A DNA stretch of 64,000 nt from NCBI GenBank assembly GCA_003439945.1, contig QVRM01001062.1:92825-156824 (forward strand). Reading direction: 5' to 3'. The notes under the pieces are model-generated. The model had not been told where the DNA came from and searched no databases. It saw only the letters and a program-made list of their open reading frames with translations. The position numbers and the translations under genes are program-made. Of the stretch, positions 24,803 to 36,865 are shown one piece after another. The DNA is from Dermanyssus gallinae. Its lineage: Eukaryota; Arthropoda; Arachnida; Mesostigmata; Dermanyssidae. The first letter of the stretch is position 1. The number at the start of each line of letters is the position of its first letter.

Positions 24803-25135
24803 CGGCGTAGTTTCGGAAAATGCTATACGTCCAGCTATACTTGATGCAATTGAAAATTAAATCTATATTCCAGTGAAAGGTTCTGCGGAAAATTCCTCCC
24901 TAACGTAGCCACGAGCATCCGAACAGGGTAAGTACAAAGCTTGGACAGTTGTCACTGTAACATGTGTTGCTGTGCACAGCTTCTTTACTTAAATGCTGTA
25001 AGAATCACAAAAAGACGGATTTTTTATTTATTATTACATTACGTTTCGGTATTGTTAGTAACATTACATTACAAGTGAAGTCTCGGAAACGTCATTTGTT
25101 TCCGTTAATCTTGGACATATATATAATATGTTAGA
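24803..25135. repeat. Dispersed repeat, copy 2 (left part)
   Basis: Begins CGGCGGCGTAGTTTCGGAA directly after the serpin homology and matches 19926-20095, with an extra 170 bp or so in the middle. The part 25021-25078 is also similar to 28128-28185, which lies on the other side of the large RT element. No coding sequence is supported. Confidence 0.6.
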
Positions 25136-25199
25136 GGAGCATTATCTTAGGTTTATCAAGGATACAAATGAAACGACAATTGTCACCCCAGAACGTGTG

Positions 25200-27600
25200 C
25201 ACTGTAAATGTTACTCAATTTCGTAAAGGGTAGGCTGAGACAACTTCAGCAGCGTGCGCCGGACGGACGCCGCGTTCCCGCGTTGGACGCCGAGATTAAG
25301 GCGTTGTCTCAAGAAGCCCGCAGATCGCTTGTCTCCTGTTGCGAGGTTCAACTGCTCACCGACCCTGTGGAAGATTTTGCAAGTGACGTTACCTGGGCCG
25401 CCCAGGGTCTCGAATGCTAGCGGTTGAAACTCATGCGGGTAACCTATGGAGGCGTATTTCGCAAGCTTCCTCGTCTCGGCTAGATTACCAGCATAGCCTG
25501 CCGAGACCGCCCCGCCACCGACCATAAAAGGTGCTAATGAGTCGGTGACTGTGCGTCCCAAACAAGCATCCTGCCTCTACTGAAAGGGGTGAGAGCCATC
25601 CCATCTGGGCGCTTACCATCATCGGCGGAGAGGCCCTGGGGCTCTAGAATGCAGGGGAGTCCGCATGATCGAAGCGCTCGACTAAAAATGTCGTTAATAC
25701 CGGCATGCCTGGCCCACCGTCGACATTTATAATGCACGATAACCCGTAATGCGCTAATTTGTCAACGGGTTGGCCACATTTACATTGATGGGGAAGACGA
25801 GGTCAGAGCCGAGACGAAGACCTGCCACGATTCGGGTTGTTTCGTTGTCTAAGGGGGTGCCCAGTGGGGCGCTGGGAAGCGCATGCAACCAGGCTCCGGA
25901 TCCCTTAGCAGCGACTGCTCGAAGGCGAGCCTTTGTGAAGTCGTCAGTAGCGCCCGCAAGCAGGCTGCGATACGCTTCATCGTATAAGAATGCGCTCCAG
26001 TCACGTTGGCTTAAAGGGTTATCCGGAGCGCCCCTGCAAACTGACTTTAACTCCTCATACAGACATCTCTTAACATCATTGTACTGAACAATTCCGACCT
26101 CGTATAAGAGTGCGATGGCGTTGCTCTCTGATCGGAAAAGAGGAAACTATCGCTGGCCCAGCGTAGACAAGCGGATCTGGGACCCCTAGACCCTCCTTCG
26201 AGATTGGTAGTTGCGCCTGCTTTGAGCGGAACGTGCCAGCGATAGATTGAGGAGAGACTCGAAGCTGTTCACAGTCAACTCGTTCAATGGACGCAAGTCG
26301 TCCTGTCACGCAACCGTCCGATTAGATCCGCTCCGCGGAAAAGGTGGGTGACCCTAATAGCAGGGAACGAAAATCGGAGTAAAGAGGGCGCGGTGGGCAC
26401 CGAGCGGAGCGAGGTTGTCAGCGACGTCCTTGAGCTTGTTTTGCCACTTTACGGTGCGCGCGTGAGTCCTTGCGGCCGGAGCGGGACTCCAAGAAGCTCC
26501 AGGTCACTGTCGAGGGTAACTTTACATCCCGGCAATAAGGCCCGGAGGGTGCGAAGATCGGGGGCCTGTGTACTGTTGCCTGTCACATAGATCTCACATT
26601 TCTCGGGATTCGTTCCAAACCTGAGGTCTCACGATAATCAAGCACGCGCCGAACGTCATCGGCAATCATGTCCGCATCGCCTTTTAGCACGCCATCATTC
26701 AGGTACCAAATGTTTAGCGAGCTGTTTTAGGGAGTTAATTAGCTCGTTGATGCTTAGACAAAATAAGGGGGGAGCTAAAGGATCACCCTGTTGCAGCCCC
26801 GTAGCCAAAGCTATGATATCATCTAAGAGGACCAAGCAAGAAGCGTTACGGTACGCTTGGTTGATGCAATTCGTTAGCTGGGGGGCAATGTGTCGAGACC
26901 GCCTTTAAGAGAAGATCCCGTCTTACAGAGGTAAAGGCGTTCTTTATATCAAGCTTTACGAGGACCCCAGGAAGCGTGTGTGAATCAATGAAAGCTCGGG
27001 CGGCGTGTAAAGCGGCCTCGGCCCCTGCTAGTGTGGCAAACCCAAACTGATGAGAGCCCGTCGCCTCACGAATCCTGTCCCTGGTTCGATTACAGGCCAT
27101 ATTTGCGGCCAGCCTGCGCAAGGTGGAAGAGCAAGCAATCTGCCTCACTGACCCGTCTTTCCTCTGCTGTAAAGCCTCGCCCCAAATATTAAAGGCCGTA
27201 GTAGAGATGGAGGGGCGCCCCACAGAAGGAAGTCGACGACTTTGGCCAGTGCGCTCGCCAGCCGGCTTGCTGTGTCCCCCAGGATTGGAGATAGTAAGTC
27301 CATTAGCAAAATCTAGGATAAAATCAAGATCGCCGGCGGCACTCCGTGAAAAACTCTTGACCACGGCTAGTACTTCTTCCGCCGACGTGATACAGGAGAG
27401 CGGAAGGCTGGGAGAGGCTGGTCAGTATATGTCTGGTGCTTGCCGCGAAGAGCTGTCAGGTGATCCGTGCTGGGACCCAGCACATCCGACGATCCAATCA
27501 ACCTAGCGGCGCCTGACACGTCACCCTCAGTGAGCTTGAGAACGGTCTGGCGGACACGATCATTCGTGAATGTGCGGTTTCTCGTGGCGGCCGGGGATAC
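25200..27600 (-). mobile_element. RT element with C-terminal PD-(D/E)XK-like nuclease, copy 2
   Basis: Minus-strand order: pre-RT region with GSSDVLGPSTDHLTALRGKH (about 27440), RT fingers/palm with CSSTLRRLAANMACNR, GSHQFGFATLAGAEAALHAA and LVKLDIKNAFTSVRRDLLLK (26846-27364), then TGLQQGDPLAPPLFCLSIN (about 26750). The catalytic box reads YLNDG instead of the usual YxDD. The end has RHAGINDIFSRALRSCG and GKRPDGMALTPFSRGRMLVW (25534-25737), which fits a PD-(D/E)XK nuclease core, and finally YPHEFQPLAFETLGG and QRGNAASVRRTLL (25211-25561). Frames shift several times and the active site has lost an Asp, so it is inactive. I recognise the protein type from animal retroelements but not its formal clade. 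Confidence 0.8.
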
Positions 27601-27957
27601 GATTTCGGCTAGGCGCAATCTATTAGATAATTCACGCAGAATATGGCGGATGATAACGGCGAGTATTGGGGCGTCTCTCCATGACAATATCCCTGGGGCT
27701 GTGTCAAACGCTGCCTTGTAGTCTACAAATACAGCGTACGGTGCTTGGTGCTTGACAGTGACCGAGTGCTTACGTCGTCTAGAAGCTTCTGGGATAGCGG
27801 TCATTGTCGACTGTCTGGCACGAAATCCATGCTGTTTCGGAGGAATGATTCCTGTTGTCTCGAGATAGAAAATCACTGTGAGTGAGCAGTCCGACGGAAG
27901 CCAAAGGCGAACAGAACAAAAGCCTCGGCCTACCACCCCAGTTCCCTTCTCATACAC
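27600..27957 (-). mobile_element. Jockey-like RT fragment fused to the copy-2 element
   Basis: The minus strand reads TGIIPPKQHGFRARQSTMTA and AVFVDYKAAFDTAPG, the RT motif A with its catalytic Asp, of a different LINE type from the element it joins. The same open frame continues without a stop into the pre-RT region of the RT/nuclease element (SNRLRLAEIVSPAATRNR onward). The fusion is probably a chance of nested insertion. Confidence 0.65.
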
Positions 27958-28127
27958 CCACCACCTCTCTACCCACCCACTCTGCGGTGGCAGCAGCAGC
28001 GGCAGTTGCAGCTGCTGGTGTTAATCAATTAAATTGAATCCAAGTGCTCCTTTATTGTTATCAAAGGGTAGAAACTTATATACATGGTTATTCACAAAAA
28101 TCCTGTATTCAATATATATATATATAT

Positions 28128-28688
<561 letters not shown>

Positions 28689-28912
28689 CCGCACAATAAC
28701 CCTTTTCAATTAGACATATATATCAAGCAAATTTATTTAGGAATTTAATATATACATGTGAGTGTTTAAATGCACGGCGCCAATGGCTCACTTCTCATCT
28801 ATCACTCGTGTCCGAGTGGGAGTCTTGCCCGATCCCTGACGCGAAGATACCGCACAATATAAGAGCCATAATGAACAATTTACCATATAATAGGGCGCAA
28901 TAATACCATTGC

Positions 28913-29335
28913 GTGGTATATGTAATAGTACAGTTTATAATATTCTCAACATTCTCGCCAATCTGCGTACTGTGCGACTCTGGAGAAACGGACAACGTAG
29001 AGCATACTGTTCTGCGGTGTGATGCTCTCAGGGAAGCACGGGACGCAGCACCAACCGCTGTGAGGGGCCGACCCATCAAGGAGGTGGTCTCCCATATGAT
29101 GACTTCGGCGGAGGCATGGAGGGAGGCGACGAACTTGTTCGACGCTGTTTTGACACTCAAGACAGCCAAGGAAACGGCCAGGCGGGAGAGGTTTGAGCGG
29201 GTCTCTCGGGAGAGTGGTCGAGACGAGGAGCCGAGGGAGGGGGGAGGGGGTGGGGAGCAGCCAGGCCCTCATGGTCTCGACGCACCCTCACAGGACGGAT
29301 TACAAAATGGCATCCCCCTATCCAACCGCAGGTAG
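28913..29335 (+). mobile_element. R1-like LINE C-terminal domain
   Basis: The plus strand encodes CVLCDSGETDNVEHTVLRC, the CxxC-x8-H-x4-C zinc knuckle found after the RT in R1-type LINEs. It is followed by an EAWREATNLFDAVLTLKTAK helix and a Gly/Glu-rich end with a stop at 29335. It is in the same position relative to its element as the C-terminal part of the R1-like copy at 21.6 kb. Only this 3' end is present. Confidence 0.75.
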
Positions 29336-29349
29336 ACATGCGGGATGAT

Positions 29350-29560
29350 AGTCAGGGATAGAGCTGATTGAAGGAGAACGGCAGGGACGCCTCTCCCACG
29401 GTTTCGATGTAATGCCAAAGTAATACCGAGCCTGGGGGGGTGGGGAGGAATCCGGGTTTAGTGGGTTTGCGAGTCTCACACTAGTCACGCAGGCTGCTAG
29501 TGGCGCATGTGCATCATGCATTACCGAAACCTCCCAGAACAAAAAAAAAACATTCTCGCC
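29350..29560 (-). mobile_element. SINE 3' body fragment
   Basis: On the minus strand this matches the 3' body of the SINE at 45.6-45.99 kb, with CACCCACTAAA, TCCTCCCCACCC and TTGGCATTAC as landmarks in the same order. It directly follows the R1-like 3' end in the opposite orientation. The next 380 bp (29560-29940) hold no recognised feature. Confidence 0.55.
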
Positions 29561-29939
29561 ATGCAACATGAAAACATTCGTTGTTGATTCGATCAGATCG
29601 GGTAACTATTTTTGACGATATGGTTTGAGTACAAGCGCAGATTGTTGTTGCGAATATTAAAAAAGATGGGAAGTCTATTCGACTGAGAGTCGTGCGTACA
29701 TTTTAAGATCTGCCATCGAGTGTTGTTCCGATATAGGTAGTAAGTCGAGACTGCCACGCTCTACCTTGCATCTCAATGTACGTCACGTCGAAGGAATTTA
29801 GACTGCACTTTTTCAATTCCATCGATATTGTAGGATAGCAGTATCCGTTAAGCAGCGCAGGCATAGACAGCGTCGGTTGGCGGCAATGGCGAAGCAAGCT
29901 AAATGCATGGCGCCAAATAGAAGATGCCGCTACCCTACT

Positions 29940-32740
29940 AGCGAAGACGCGGGAACTCACTAAATGCGCGAGCAGTCTGTGAGTATATAAAGAGGCATGA
30001 GAATAAATGAGTCAGTAGTCGTTGGTGCGAGCCAGGCAGAGGACGTGTGTTGTTTGAGCGAAAGACTAGCGAACTTGTAATGGTCGCTGGCCAGTCATGG
30101 GGGTGGCGGACACTACAAATATGTTTCTTCAAATACGGCCGCCAGATTTCACAGCTGTAGAGACATTTGGGAACTACAATGTTATTATAAAGGCGAATAT
30201 AGAAGATCGGACATTCGATAATAAAACAACGACATATCATATTACATATAAAGCTAGTTTGCGCGATGTGAATGTTAAAATCTAGCTCCGGTGTTACCGT
30301 TACCCCGAGATGCTGCTTACTCTGGGTATATCTTGCCCATCAAGTGTGTAAACGTGGTCCTTTTTCAAACACGCAACGACGCATTTAGGGACCGAAATTG
30401 GCATATCATTTTAGGTTCACCAATCGGAGATGGAGTCAATTGTTCTCTGTAATATTGTGACAAAGTTTCACTTCCTCTGACCAGTACGACGATAGACCAG
30501 CCACCCACAACACCGTATGTGCATAACGGCGCAATTCAAATCTACTTCAACGGACCACGACCAGCGGTCACAGCGTCCAACGTTGACCTACCGACACATA
30601 TCTCAACCAACCACAGCCTTTCGCGCCGAAACACCAACGACATCCGCCGTCCAAAACGATCATCGGTCGACACCTGGAGAGGGTCGACCTATGATCGGCA
30701 ATCTAACTCAGACCTAAATTAACCTGTATTCGTATACGAAACAAACACAAACCACTGTAAATTTCGACCGATTTGAGAGCGGGTTCTGAGACTCTTTTGG
30801 GTGTCAGCACGCCGCGGTGTCTTGTGAGTCAATAAATAGGCCGAGCAGCCTGGCTAAAAACACACTCGTTGCTCGGTTATGCACTAGACCATATGCTACG
30901 CGTTGTCATTCTTCGTTCCTGAGTTCCTCGTGCTGCAGTACCTGTCCGGCTGAGTCTACATCCCCCGAGCGGACCAGCGTAACACAACAACGTTACAATA
31001 TCTCTCTCTCTCTCGGCCTTTGTGCCAGATGGCCCATACAGTTTAATATCATCTGGGTAGAGAATTGTGCTTAAGGGTCTTGGGTACAAAGTTTTTAAGA
31101 TCTAAGATGAATATACAGAATAATAATGGGCCTAGACATGATCCCTGAGGCACGCCCGAGGAACAAACCCCCATCCCGACTAAAACTGTTGTTGACCCGC
31201 ACACAAAACCTCCGATTCGTTAGATAACTTGATATCCATAAAAGAGTGTGCTTGTCTATATTTAAGTCAATTAGTTTCTGTAAAAGTTTTAAATGGTTTA
31301 CTCTGTCAAATGCTTTAGAAAAAAAATAAGTAAATACAATCAAATGCTTTCTTTTTGTTAATATAAATGGCCCAATGTTTGACCATTTCAATTTTCTTAT
31401 ACAATAATATTTTTTTATATTGGAGGGATACAGTCTAGAGTGAGGCTACATTTAGATGGGAGTTGATTTATTTTCTTTAAGATATTATATTCCGACACAA
31501 ATAAATACGGACACCTTGATGACGTTGGCGCGGAGAAAATAATGATTTCGTCTTACCTGCCTGGGGCACGTAAATAGAGGAAGGAAAGTTTTAAAGGCAT
31601 CCGCTTTGGAAATGTTATTAGTCATAACCGCATTACTTGTTTTTAGTACCTTTATATTCTCTTTTCCCTTTAGGCGCTTATTAGCATACCTAAAAAACGT
31701 TATAACAGTTTAAGAATATATATATATCTCCATGGAACGAGTGTTAGCTTTTCTATGATTTGGTCGTAGTCACCCTTAAAGAAATTAAACCCTCCCTCCT
31801 CAATAGGAGTATACTTGGGATCGAATAAAAGCCTAAAAGAAATTGCGTTATGGTCCGAGGGCATCGGGGATTTTAAAACATATATTTTTTCTATTATAAC
31901 TGGATCGGTAGTCAGAACCAAATCAATCAATGTTATTTTGGGGTTTTCGTTTGGTGTAAAAGTTGAGCTTATTTCATCCGACAGATGACTGTTTGTATGA
32001 TTAAATAAATCACTTGAGTTTATACTATATTCTGGCCCAACCTTGTCGATTGAGTCTCTTGCATCCACTGTTGGACGCGTAATTTCAGTCACTTGCTGAT
32101 ATAAACCGTTTGTTATACAAGCATTTGTAAAAGTAGCCTCCATGGTTTGAGAATCTAGAAGGGGCACATTTTGCCATTCATTTCTTGCATTCGTAGTATG
32201 AAAACATGCCATCCTGGCTGAACACAATCATCTTACTTGACCTCATAAAACTTAAACGTTTTTCTAACTAATATACAAACACCACCTCCTCGAGAGCCCC
32301 GATCACACAGGAGAACTGAATACCTATTATCACAGCCAGCCTAATTCACTATTTGTAATATGTCTTCCGCCTACACCTAACGATGTTTCAGTTATACAAA
32401 TCAAATCAATATTATGTAAGGCGGTATATCGATTGAGCAACTGAACACGATCCTTTCTAATCGAAAGTGCATTGAAATATAAACATTTTGGAGCGCAGGT
32501 AGCGACGGGGGGAGTGGGGGAGGCGAAACTGGATTGAATGGGGCGATTCGTTTTGGTGGTAGAGGGGGAAAGTGGTGTCAATAGTAGACCAAAGGTTCTG
32601 GTGCGGGGGGCTGTATGGTTTCGAATAGATGATTGGAGTAGAACTTTATTTTCAGTTTTTGTGGAGCCATTATATTGTCCCGAGAATAAGAACTTTGTTC
32701 CGCCATTCTTCGAACGTATGTACAAGTATATCTAACTGGA
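29940..32740 (-). mobile_element. CR1/Jockey-like LINE with endonuclease and RT parts, degenerate
   Basis: In minus-strand order it has an AP-endonuclease start YFNALSIRKDRVQLLNRYTA and LICITETSLG (32330-32725). The endonuclease end LIDLVLTTDP and MPSDHNAISF follow, with the catalytic SDH (31700-32227). Next are RT motif FSKAFDRVNHLKLLQKLIDL and the YLTNRRF segment (31095-31391), the catalytic box now YPDDIKLYG (about 31050), and the thumb region QHLGVTVTPELDFNIHI then FYIRLYNNIVVPKCLYS (29938-30330). Frameshifts, stops and the Ala-to-Pro change in the active site show that it is dead. Both enzyme domains of one element can be followed over 2.8 kb. Confidence 0.8.
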
Positions 32741-33205
32741 CGGCTATGTCCAGGTGGTTGGTTATCTCACGAAAGATATGCTGAGCAACCAACGTTTGCC
32801 ATTCTCGATAGCGTTCATCACAAATGTCGTAACGCGCTCCACATTCGAGCTGCCAACGACTACAACGTCTCTGGGCAGTTCATGGTACACTCTGTTTAGC
32901 TGCTGCACGCCGTTTGAATTAGATTTGTTTGTCTCATTCATCTCCTTCATCTGCGATTTTGTTATTCATCTCCTTCCTCTTCGAATTGTTGTTAGTAATG
33001 TTGGTAACGAGTCATGTCGCTCGCCGTTGTTTCGATTGGCTATTGCTAGTAACGCGACAATCGCTGGTAACGCAACAATTGTTCAATAGCTCGTTGTTGT
33101 TGTTGTTGTTGTTGTTGCTGTTGTTGTTGTTCTCGTTGTTGGCGCTTGCTGGTGGCGTGTCAGTTTTAGATTATGTTGCCGTTGTGGCCCAGTTCAGCTC
33201 TCGCC

Positions 33206-33542
33206 AACTGAGAGACGATTGCCGAATGCAACAGCTACTCTACGGCGCATACATACAGCGGCGGAGGCAACGGCGGAGGCAGCGCGCTCGTCATCACCAC
33301 AGACACGTTGGCACGTTGACTAACGCCGACTGTATCGAGTGCTGCATAACCGTTTGTCTGTCACGCTGTTTGTTGTCCGGCTGATTCGTGACAATAACGA
33401 CGTCGAAAACGGCCGCATCGGCATCGGAAACAGTGGAAGCAGCACTCGTCGATTGGTTTCGACTCGCCACACACAGTTCGTTCTTCTCACTGCGCCTGGT
33501 CGTGTTCAACGAAGAACGTGGGTCCGGACAAGACGATTCAGA
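33206..33542 (+). promoter_or_regulatory. 5' leader/upstream region of the serpin gene
   Basis: This stretch is duplicated together with the start of the coding region at 23196-23760, so the duplication carried upstream DNA as well as codons. It is in frame with the serpin and open from 33339, but the protein family starts at or near the Met at 33543. I therefore read it as untranslated. (GTT)n at about 33090-33135 lies just upstream. Confidence 0.5.
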
Positions 33543-34676
33543 ATGGCGTCGCCCAACGTAAAACCGGACGCAAAGTATACGCTTGCGATGGGCTTTCTCC
33601 AAAAGTTGTGCCGGAATCCGGGCGAAAACTTTGCCTTCTCACCGCTCAGCCTTGGCATCGCGTTCTCGATGCTAGTGGCCGGAGTCAAAGGTGACACGAA
33701 GAAGCAACTTCTCGACTTGCTTGGCTGTGCTAATGAGGCAGACCTTCACGCAATGTACGCCGAACTCATACAGGACAAGAAACTGCCCTATAAAATTGCT
33801 AATAAATACGTGGCCCAGAACAAACTCAAAATTCAGAAGAATTTTCAAACACTCGTTAAGGAAAAATACCAGTCGGAGGTCGAGTCGGTCGACTTCGTTA
33901 AGGATGCTCGAAAAGTCGAGGCTGCGGTCAATGCATGGGTGGCATCAAAAACGAACGACATGATACAGCAGCTTGTTGGCCCTGACACGTTTACAGGGGA
34001 TACCAGTCTTGTGTTACTTAACGCCGTCTACTTTAAAGGTACGTGGGAGAACGAGTTCGATCTTGTTCCACACAAGATGGACTTCAAACTACGAGACGGG
34101 TCTACCGCAAAGAAGAACTTCATGACCAACCAGTCATCCGACTTAAGGTACCTTGAAACGAACAAACTCAAGATGGTTAAGATTCCGTACAAGGAGGCAG
34201 GATGCTACATGATTGTCGCCCTTCCTAAGGACGACCGTAAACACATTGATGAGGTTCTGGTAACGATGACTGCCGCCGAGATGCACTCGGCTGTGAAGAA
34301 GCTAAACACTGCACGTGGTCCGGCGGTGCTGTTGACGATGCCGAAGTTCAAGATTGATTACAAATATACCAACCTCGTCGACCACATGAAGGCTCTAGGT
34401 GTGACCAAGGTGTTCACACTTGGGGGCGACTTTGGTGACCTCTTCGAGGAGGTGGGCCGCACGATGAACGTATCACAAGTGGTCCATCAAACAGTGGTGG
34501 ACGTCGACGAAAAAGGCACCGAAGCTGCAGCCGCTTCAGCCGAAGTCATTGTGCCTTGTTGCGCAATGGAGCCAGAAAACATCGTCGAGCTTAAAGCAGA
34601 TCGAGCGTTTATGTTCTCCATTCATGATGGGAAGCACCATATTCCTGGATTTCATGGTGTATGCGCCCGTCCTTGA
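33543..34676 (+). CDS. Serpin, intronless, predicted inhibitory
   Basis: Serpins trap serine or cysteine proteases by a one-off conformational change. The protein has 377 residues, the usual length for a serpin core. The start MASPNVKPDAKYTLAMGFLQ lacks a signal peptide, which suggests an intracellular or unconventionally released form. Family marks seen are NFAFSPLSLGIAFSMLVAGV (helix B), LLNAVYFKGTWENEFD (sheet A breach), and the hinge DEKGTEAAAASAE, whose small residues fit an inhibitory serpin. The C-terminal AFMFSIHDG, IPGFHGVCARP block closes the fold. Counting from the hinge gives P2 Pro and P1-P1' Cys-Cys in VIVPCCAMEP. The open frame begins earlier (33339), but Met 33543 fits the family and is kept in the broken copy at 24455. 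No intron is seen. Target protease unknown. Confidence 0.95.
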   Translation: MASPNVKPDAKYTLAMGFLQKLCRNPGENFAFSPLSLGIAFSMLVAGVKGDTKKQLLDLLGCANEADLHAMYAELIQDKKLPYKIANKYVAQNKLKIQKNFQTLVKEKYQSEVESVDFVKDARKVEAAVNAWVASKTNDMIQQLVGPDTFTGDTSLVLLNAVYFKGTWENEFDLVPHKMDFKLRDGSTAKKNFMTNQSSDLRYLETNKLKMVKIPYKEAGCYMIVALPKDDRKHIDEVLVTMTAAEMHSAVKKLNTARGPAVLLTMPKFKIDYKYTNLVDHMKALGVTKVFTLGGDFGDLFEEVGRTMNVSQVVHQTVVDVDEKGTEAAAASAEVIVPCCAMEPENIVELKADRAFMFSIHDGKHHIPGFHGVCARP

Positions 34677-35106
34677 TTCTGTGCTGAGAAAAATCGACCT
34701 CTCTAAAAATGCCTTTGGCATCTGCTGTTGCTCAGCGACATACAATTTGAGACACAGTTGATCATTTTCGCGTCATTCTGTTTGCACTGTCTTAAATCAG
34801 GTTCAAGAGAACCTTCGTGAGTTACATATTCGCAAAGTGTATTTTCTTGTGGAGTAAAGTTGTTGGTAATCTAGTTAGCCACAACGTGGTATGTTGTACG
34901 CATGTGAACGTTAACAAAAGGGTCTACCGTGTCTCGCAGGCTGGTGCACATTCAGCTAGAAGATCATCGATAACGTATGTTTCGTAATCGTCACTTCCAT
35001 GCCAGGACGTAGGCAGGGAATGTTTTATTTGACAGCTCTGGCTAGCGCATACAGATTCTTTAATTATTAGCGCGGCATAGTATTCGTATTTGACCAACGT
35101 GTTGGT

Positions 35107-35112
35107 AATAAA
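35107..35112 (+). terminator. Candidate serpin polyadenylation signal
   Basis: AATAAA about 430 bp after the serpin stop codon. The interval 34677-35106 shows no other feature and is taken as 3' untranslated region. Confidence 0.4.
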
Positions 35113-35242
35113 CATTTCTTACAGTTCTAAAAACGGAGATCCACACACTGGGTGTACGCGCATCATGGGAAGTAATGTATACTGATCTTTATTGTTATGG
35201 TAATTTATTTTTCTTGATAATAAAATCCTTCTGTCACTTACA

Positions 35243-36249
35243 GTGGTATTTATTGACCTTCGAAAGGCGTTTGATACAGTAGATCTAGACATTTAAAAAA
35301 AAACGCTTCACTTATCGGGCGGATGGAAATTTTATAAGGTGAGTGCGCCTACTTATCTCTGAAAGACGATAGTGTAACGATATTTTTAATATTCCAAATC
35401 ATGCTAAACTAACCTTATTTGCTGACGACACGACGGCTTTATTCGTGGGCGACTCCTCCAACAGGTTGAGGCAATGATTCGTGAGGATATTGAAAAGCTA
35501 TCTCTATGGTTCAGAAATATCGGCCTCCACACTAATTGGTCAAAAACAGGAGTTGTTCAATTTAAAACTCCAAGAGGCCAAACGTCAATCAATCCTGAAG
35601 CTTTTGCATGCAACCGCACGCTTGATATACTAGTTGAAACGAAGTTCCTGGGTATCGTTCTTGACAAACATCTGACGTTCCAAGGCCATGCAAAACATGT
35701 CAGGAAAAAAATGGTCAGTGGCGTAGCCGCCATATACCGCACTTGCAAAGTCCTTCCCCGCCAATGCCTTACGGCAATGTACCACGCGTATGTACAGAGC
35801 CACCTAACATATGGTCTGGAGGTGTTCGGTCTTTCTTATGCGTGTCATAAAACTCCGGTTCACCTGCTTCAGAAGAGGGCACTTCGCCTCGTCTTAGGTC
35901 TTCCACAGCGCATCTTAATAACAATTAAACAATATAAACTACTCTCAGTGCTCCCGTTACCATACCTAATTAAATTTACTATAGTTGTCGAAATAACGAA
36001 TTCTTCTTGACCATCATCCCAACCTGGTTAGCCTTATCGAATCTGCAAGAACTCAAAACACCCGAGGCTCGGCATCTCACTTGTTTATTGTCTCCTCAGC
36101 CACAAGTACACACTCAAGGTTTGCACCACTGTAATTTAAGTGCTACCTTGTGGAACAAGTTGCCTACTGACATTAGGAGACTTATATCGCTAAGTCAATT
36201 CAAAAACACGGCAAGAACGCACTATCTAACTTTAATTGCGTCTGATTAA
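35243..36249 (+). mobile_element. CR1/Jockey-like LINE, RT half, internally deleted
   Basis: The plus strand has VVFIDLRKAFDTVDLD (RT motif A) at 35243, then a deletion of the central palm. The catalytic box LTLFADDTTALFVGD is near 35420. A frameshift leads into 35474-36010, with GLHTNWSKTGVVQF, TKFLGIVLDKHLTFQGHAKH and YHAYVQSHLTYGLEVFGLSY. A second frame (36007-36249) ends with LWNKLPTDIRRLISLSQFKN, the common end of these LINEs. The run of related segments in order makes the family clear; the element cannot move by itself. Confidence 0.85.
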
Positions 36250-36424
36250 ACCATAAGTATGTAAATATGTACACAGTCCATAAACAAATAATTGTAATAA
36301 CACGAGATACTACGTTGATAATGTATAAAATCTTACTGTAACATGTACATTTGCTTCGCACTAGCCTGTGACTATATGAAGTTGTAACACAAATGAGAAA
36401 CTACAATTAAGAATAAATAAACGT

Positions 36425-36845
36425 CATATTATGTAACTTCGGCGGCGAGCATGGCTCAGCAGATAAATTCAGCTTCCTTTTGCTAGCGCTCCAAGAGTCT
36501 CCTGGTCCAATTGAAGTGTGCACGCTGGTTCTTCTCCCAAACCTAGAGCTGCTGCAAGTTGTTTTTTTGTGAAGCAAGTCATTGCATCCAAAGATGGCGT
36601 GTGGCATTGTATCCAGAGGTGGGGTTTATTTTGACCTCAAATTGGAGCCTGTGGATGCTAGTGCGTAGAATACCTCCTATTTTTTGTGGAGGAGGTACTA
36701 AATGCAGTTACGCACTATCGCTAGGAATTTCTATCTCAAACAGTGTGGGACTCGAACCCAACGGTTGGATGTTACTCCGTTGAGACCCATACTTACTAAG
36801 TGCACCTCCCCCCTTGAACTTCACTCTCTGATAGCCCAGATCTTT
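36425..36845 (-). mobile_element. tRNA-like SINE cluster
   Basis: 36737-36805 on the minus strand has GTATGGGTCTCAACGGAG and GGGTTCGAGTCCCACACTG (B box), the same head as at 3227-3325. Flanking sequence with GTTACGCACT-TCGCTA and CTTCACTCTCT-ATGGCCCAGAT recurs at 42375-42480. A second tRNA-like A box (GAGCATGGCTCAGCAG) is on the plus strand at 36437. The region looks like several short elements inserted into each other. Confidence 0.5.
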
Positions 36846-36865
36846 ATGGACAATGCTCCAGGAGC

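Larger units (their letters stand above)
23196..24810 (+). pseudogene. Broken serpin copy (leader plus first ~90 codons)
   Basis: 23196-23317 and 23579-23760 match the leader of the intact serpin gene (33206-33542). 24453-24810 match its first 110 or so codons. It starts at the same MASPNVKPDAKYTLGLGFLQ as the intact gene but reaches a stop at 24728-24730. After that the homology continues in other frames to about 24810, where a dispersed repeat takes over. The hinge and reactive loop are absent, so no inhibitor can be made. Two later insertions, a SINE and an RT element, split the leader. Both nonsense changes and truncation show it is dead. Confidence 0.9.

Noticed and set aside
33339..33542. 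In-frame extension upstream of the serpin Met at 33543
   Set aside because: The 68 extra residues have no signal peptide or serpin similarity, and the broken copy at 24455 is split right before the same Met. Length and family fit favour 33543 as start.
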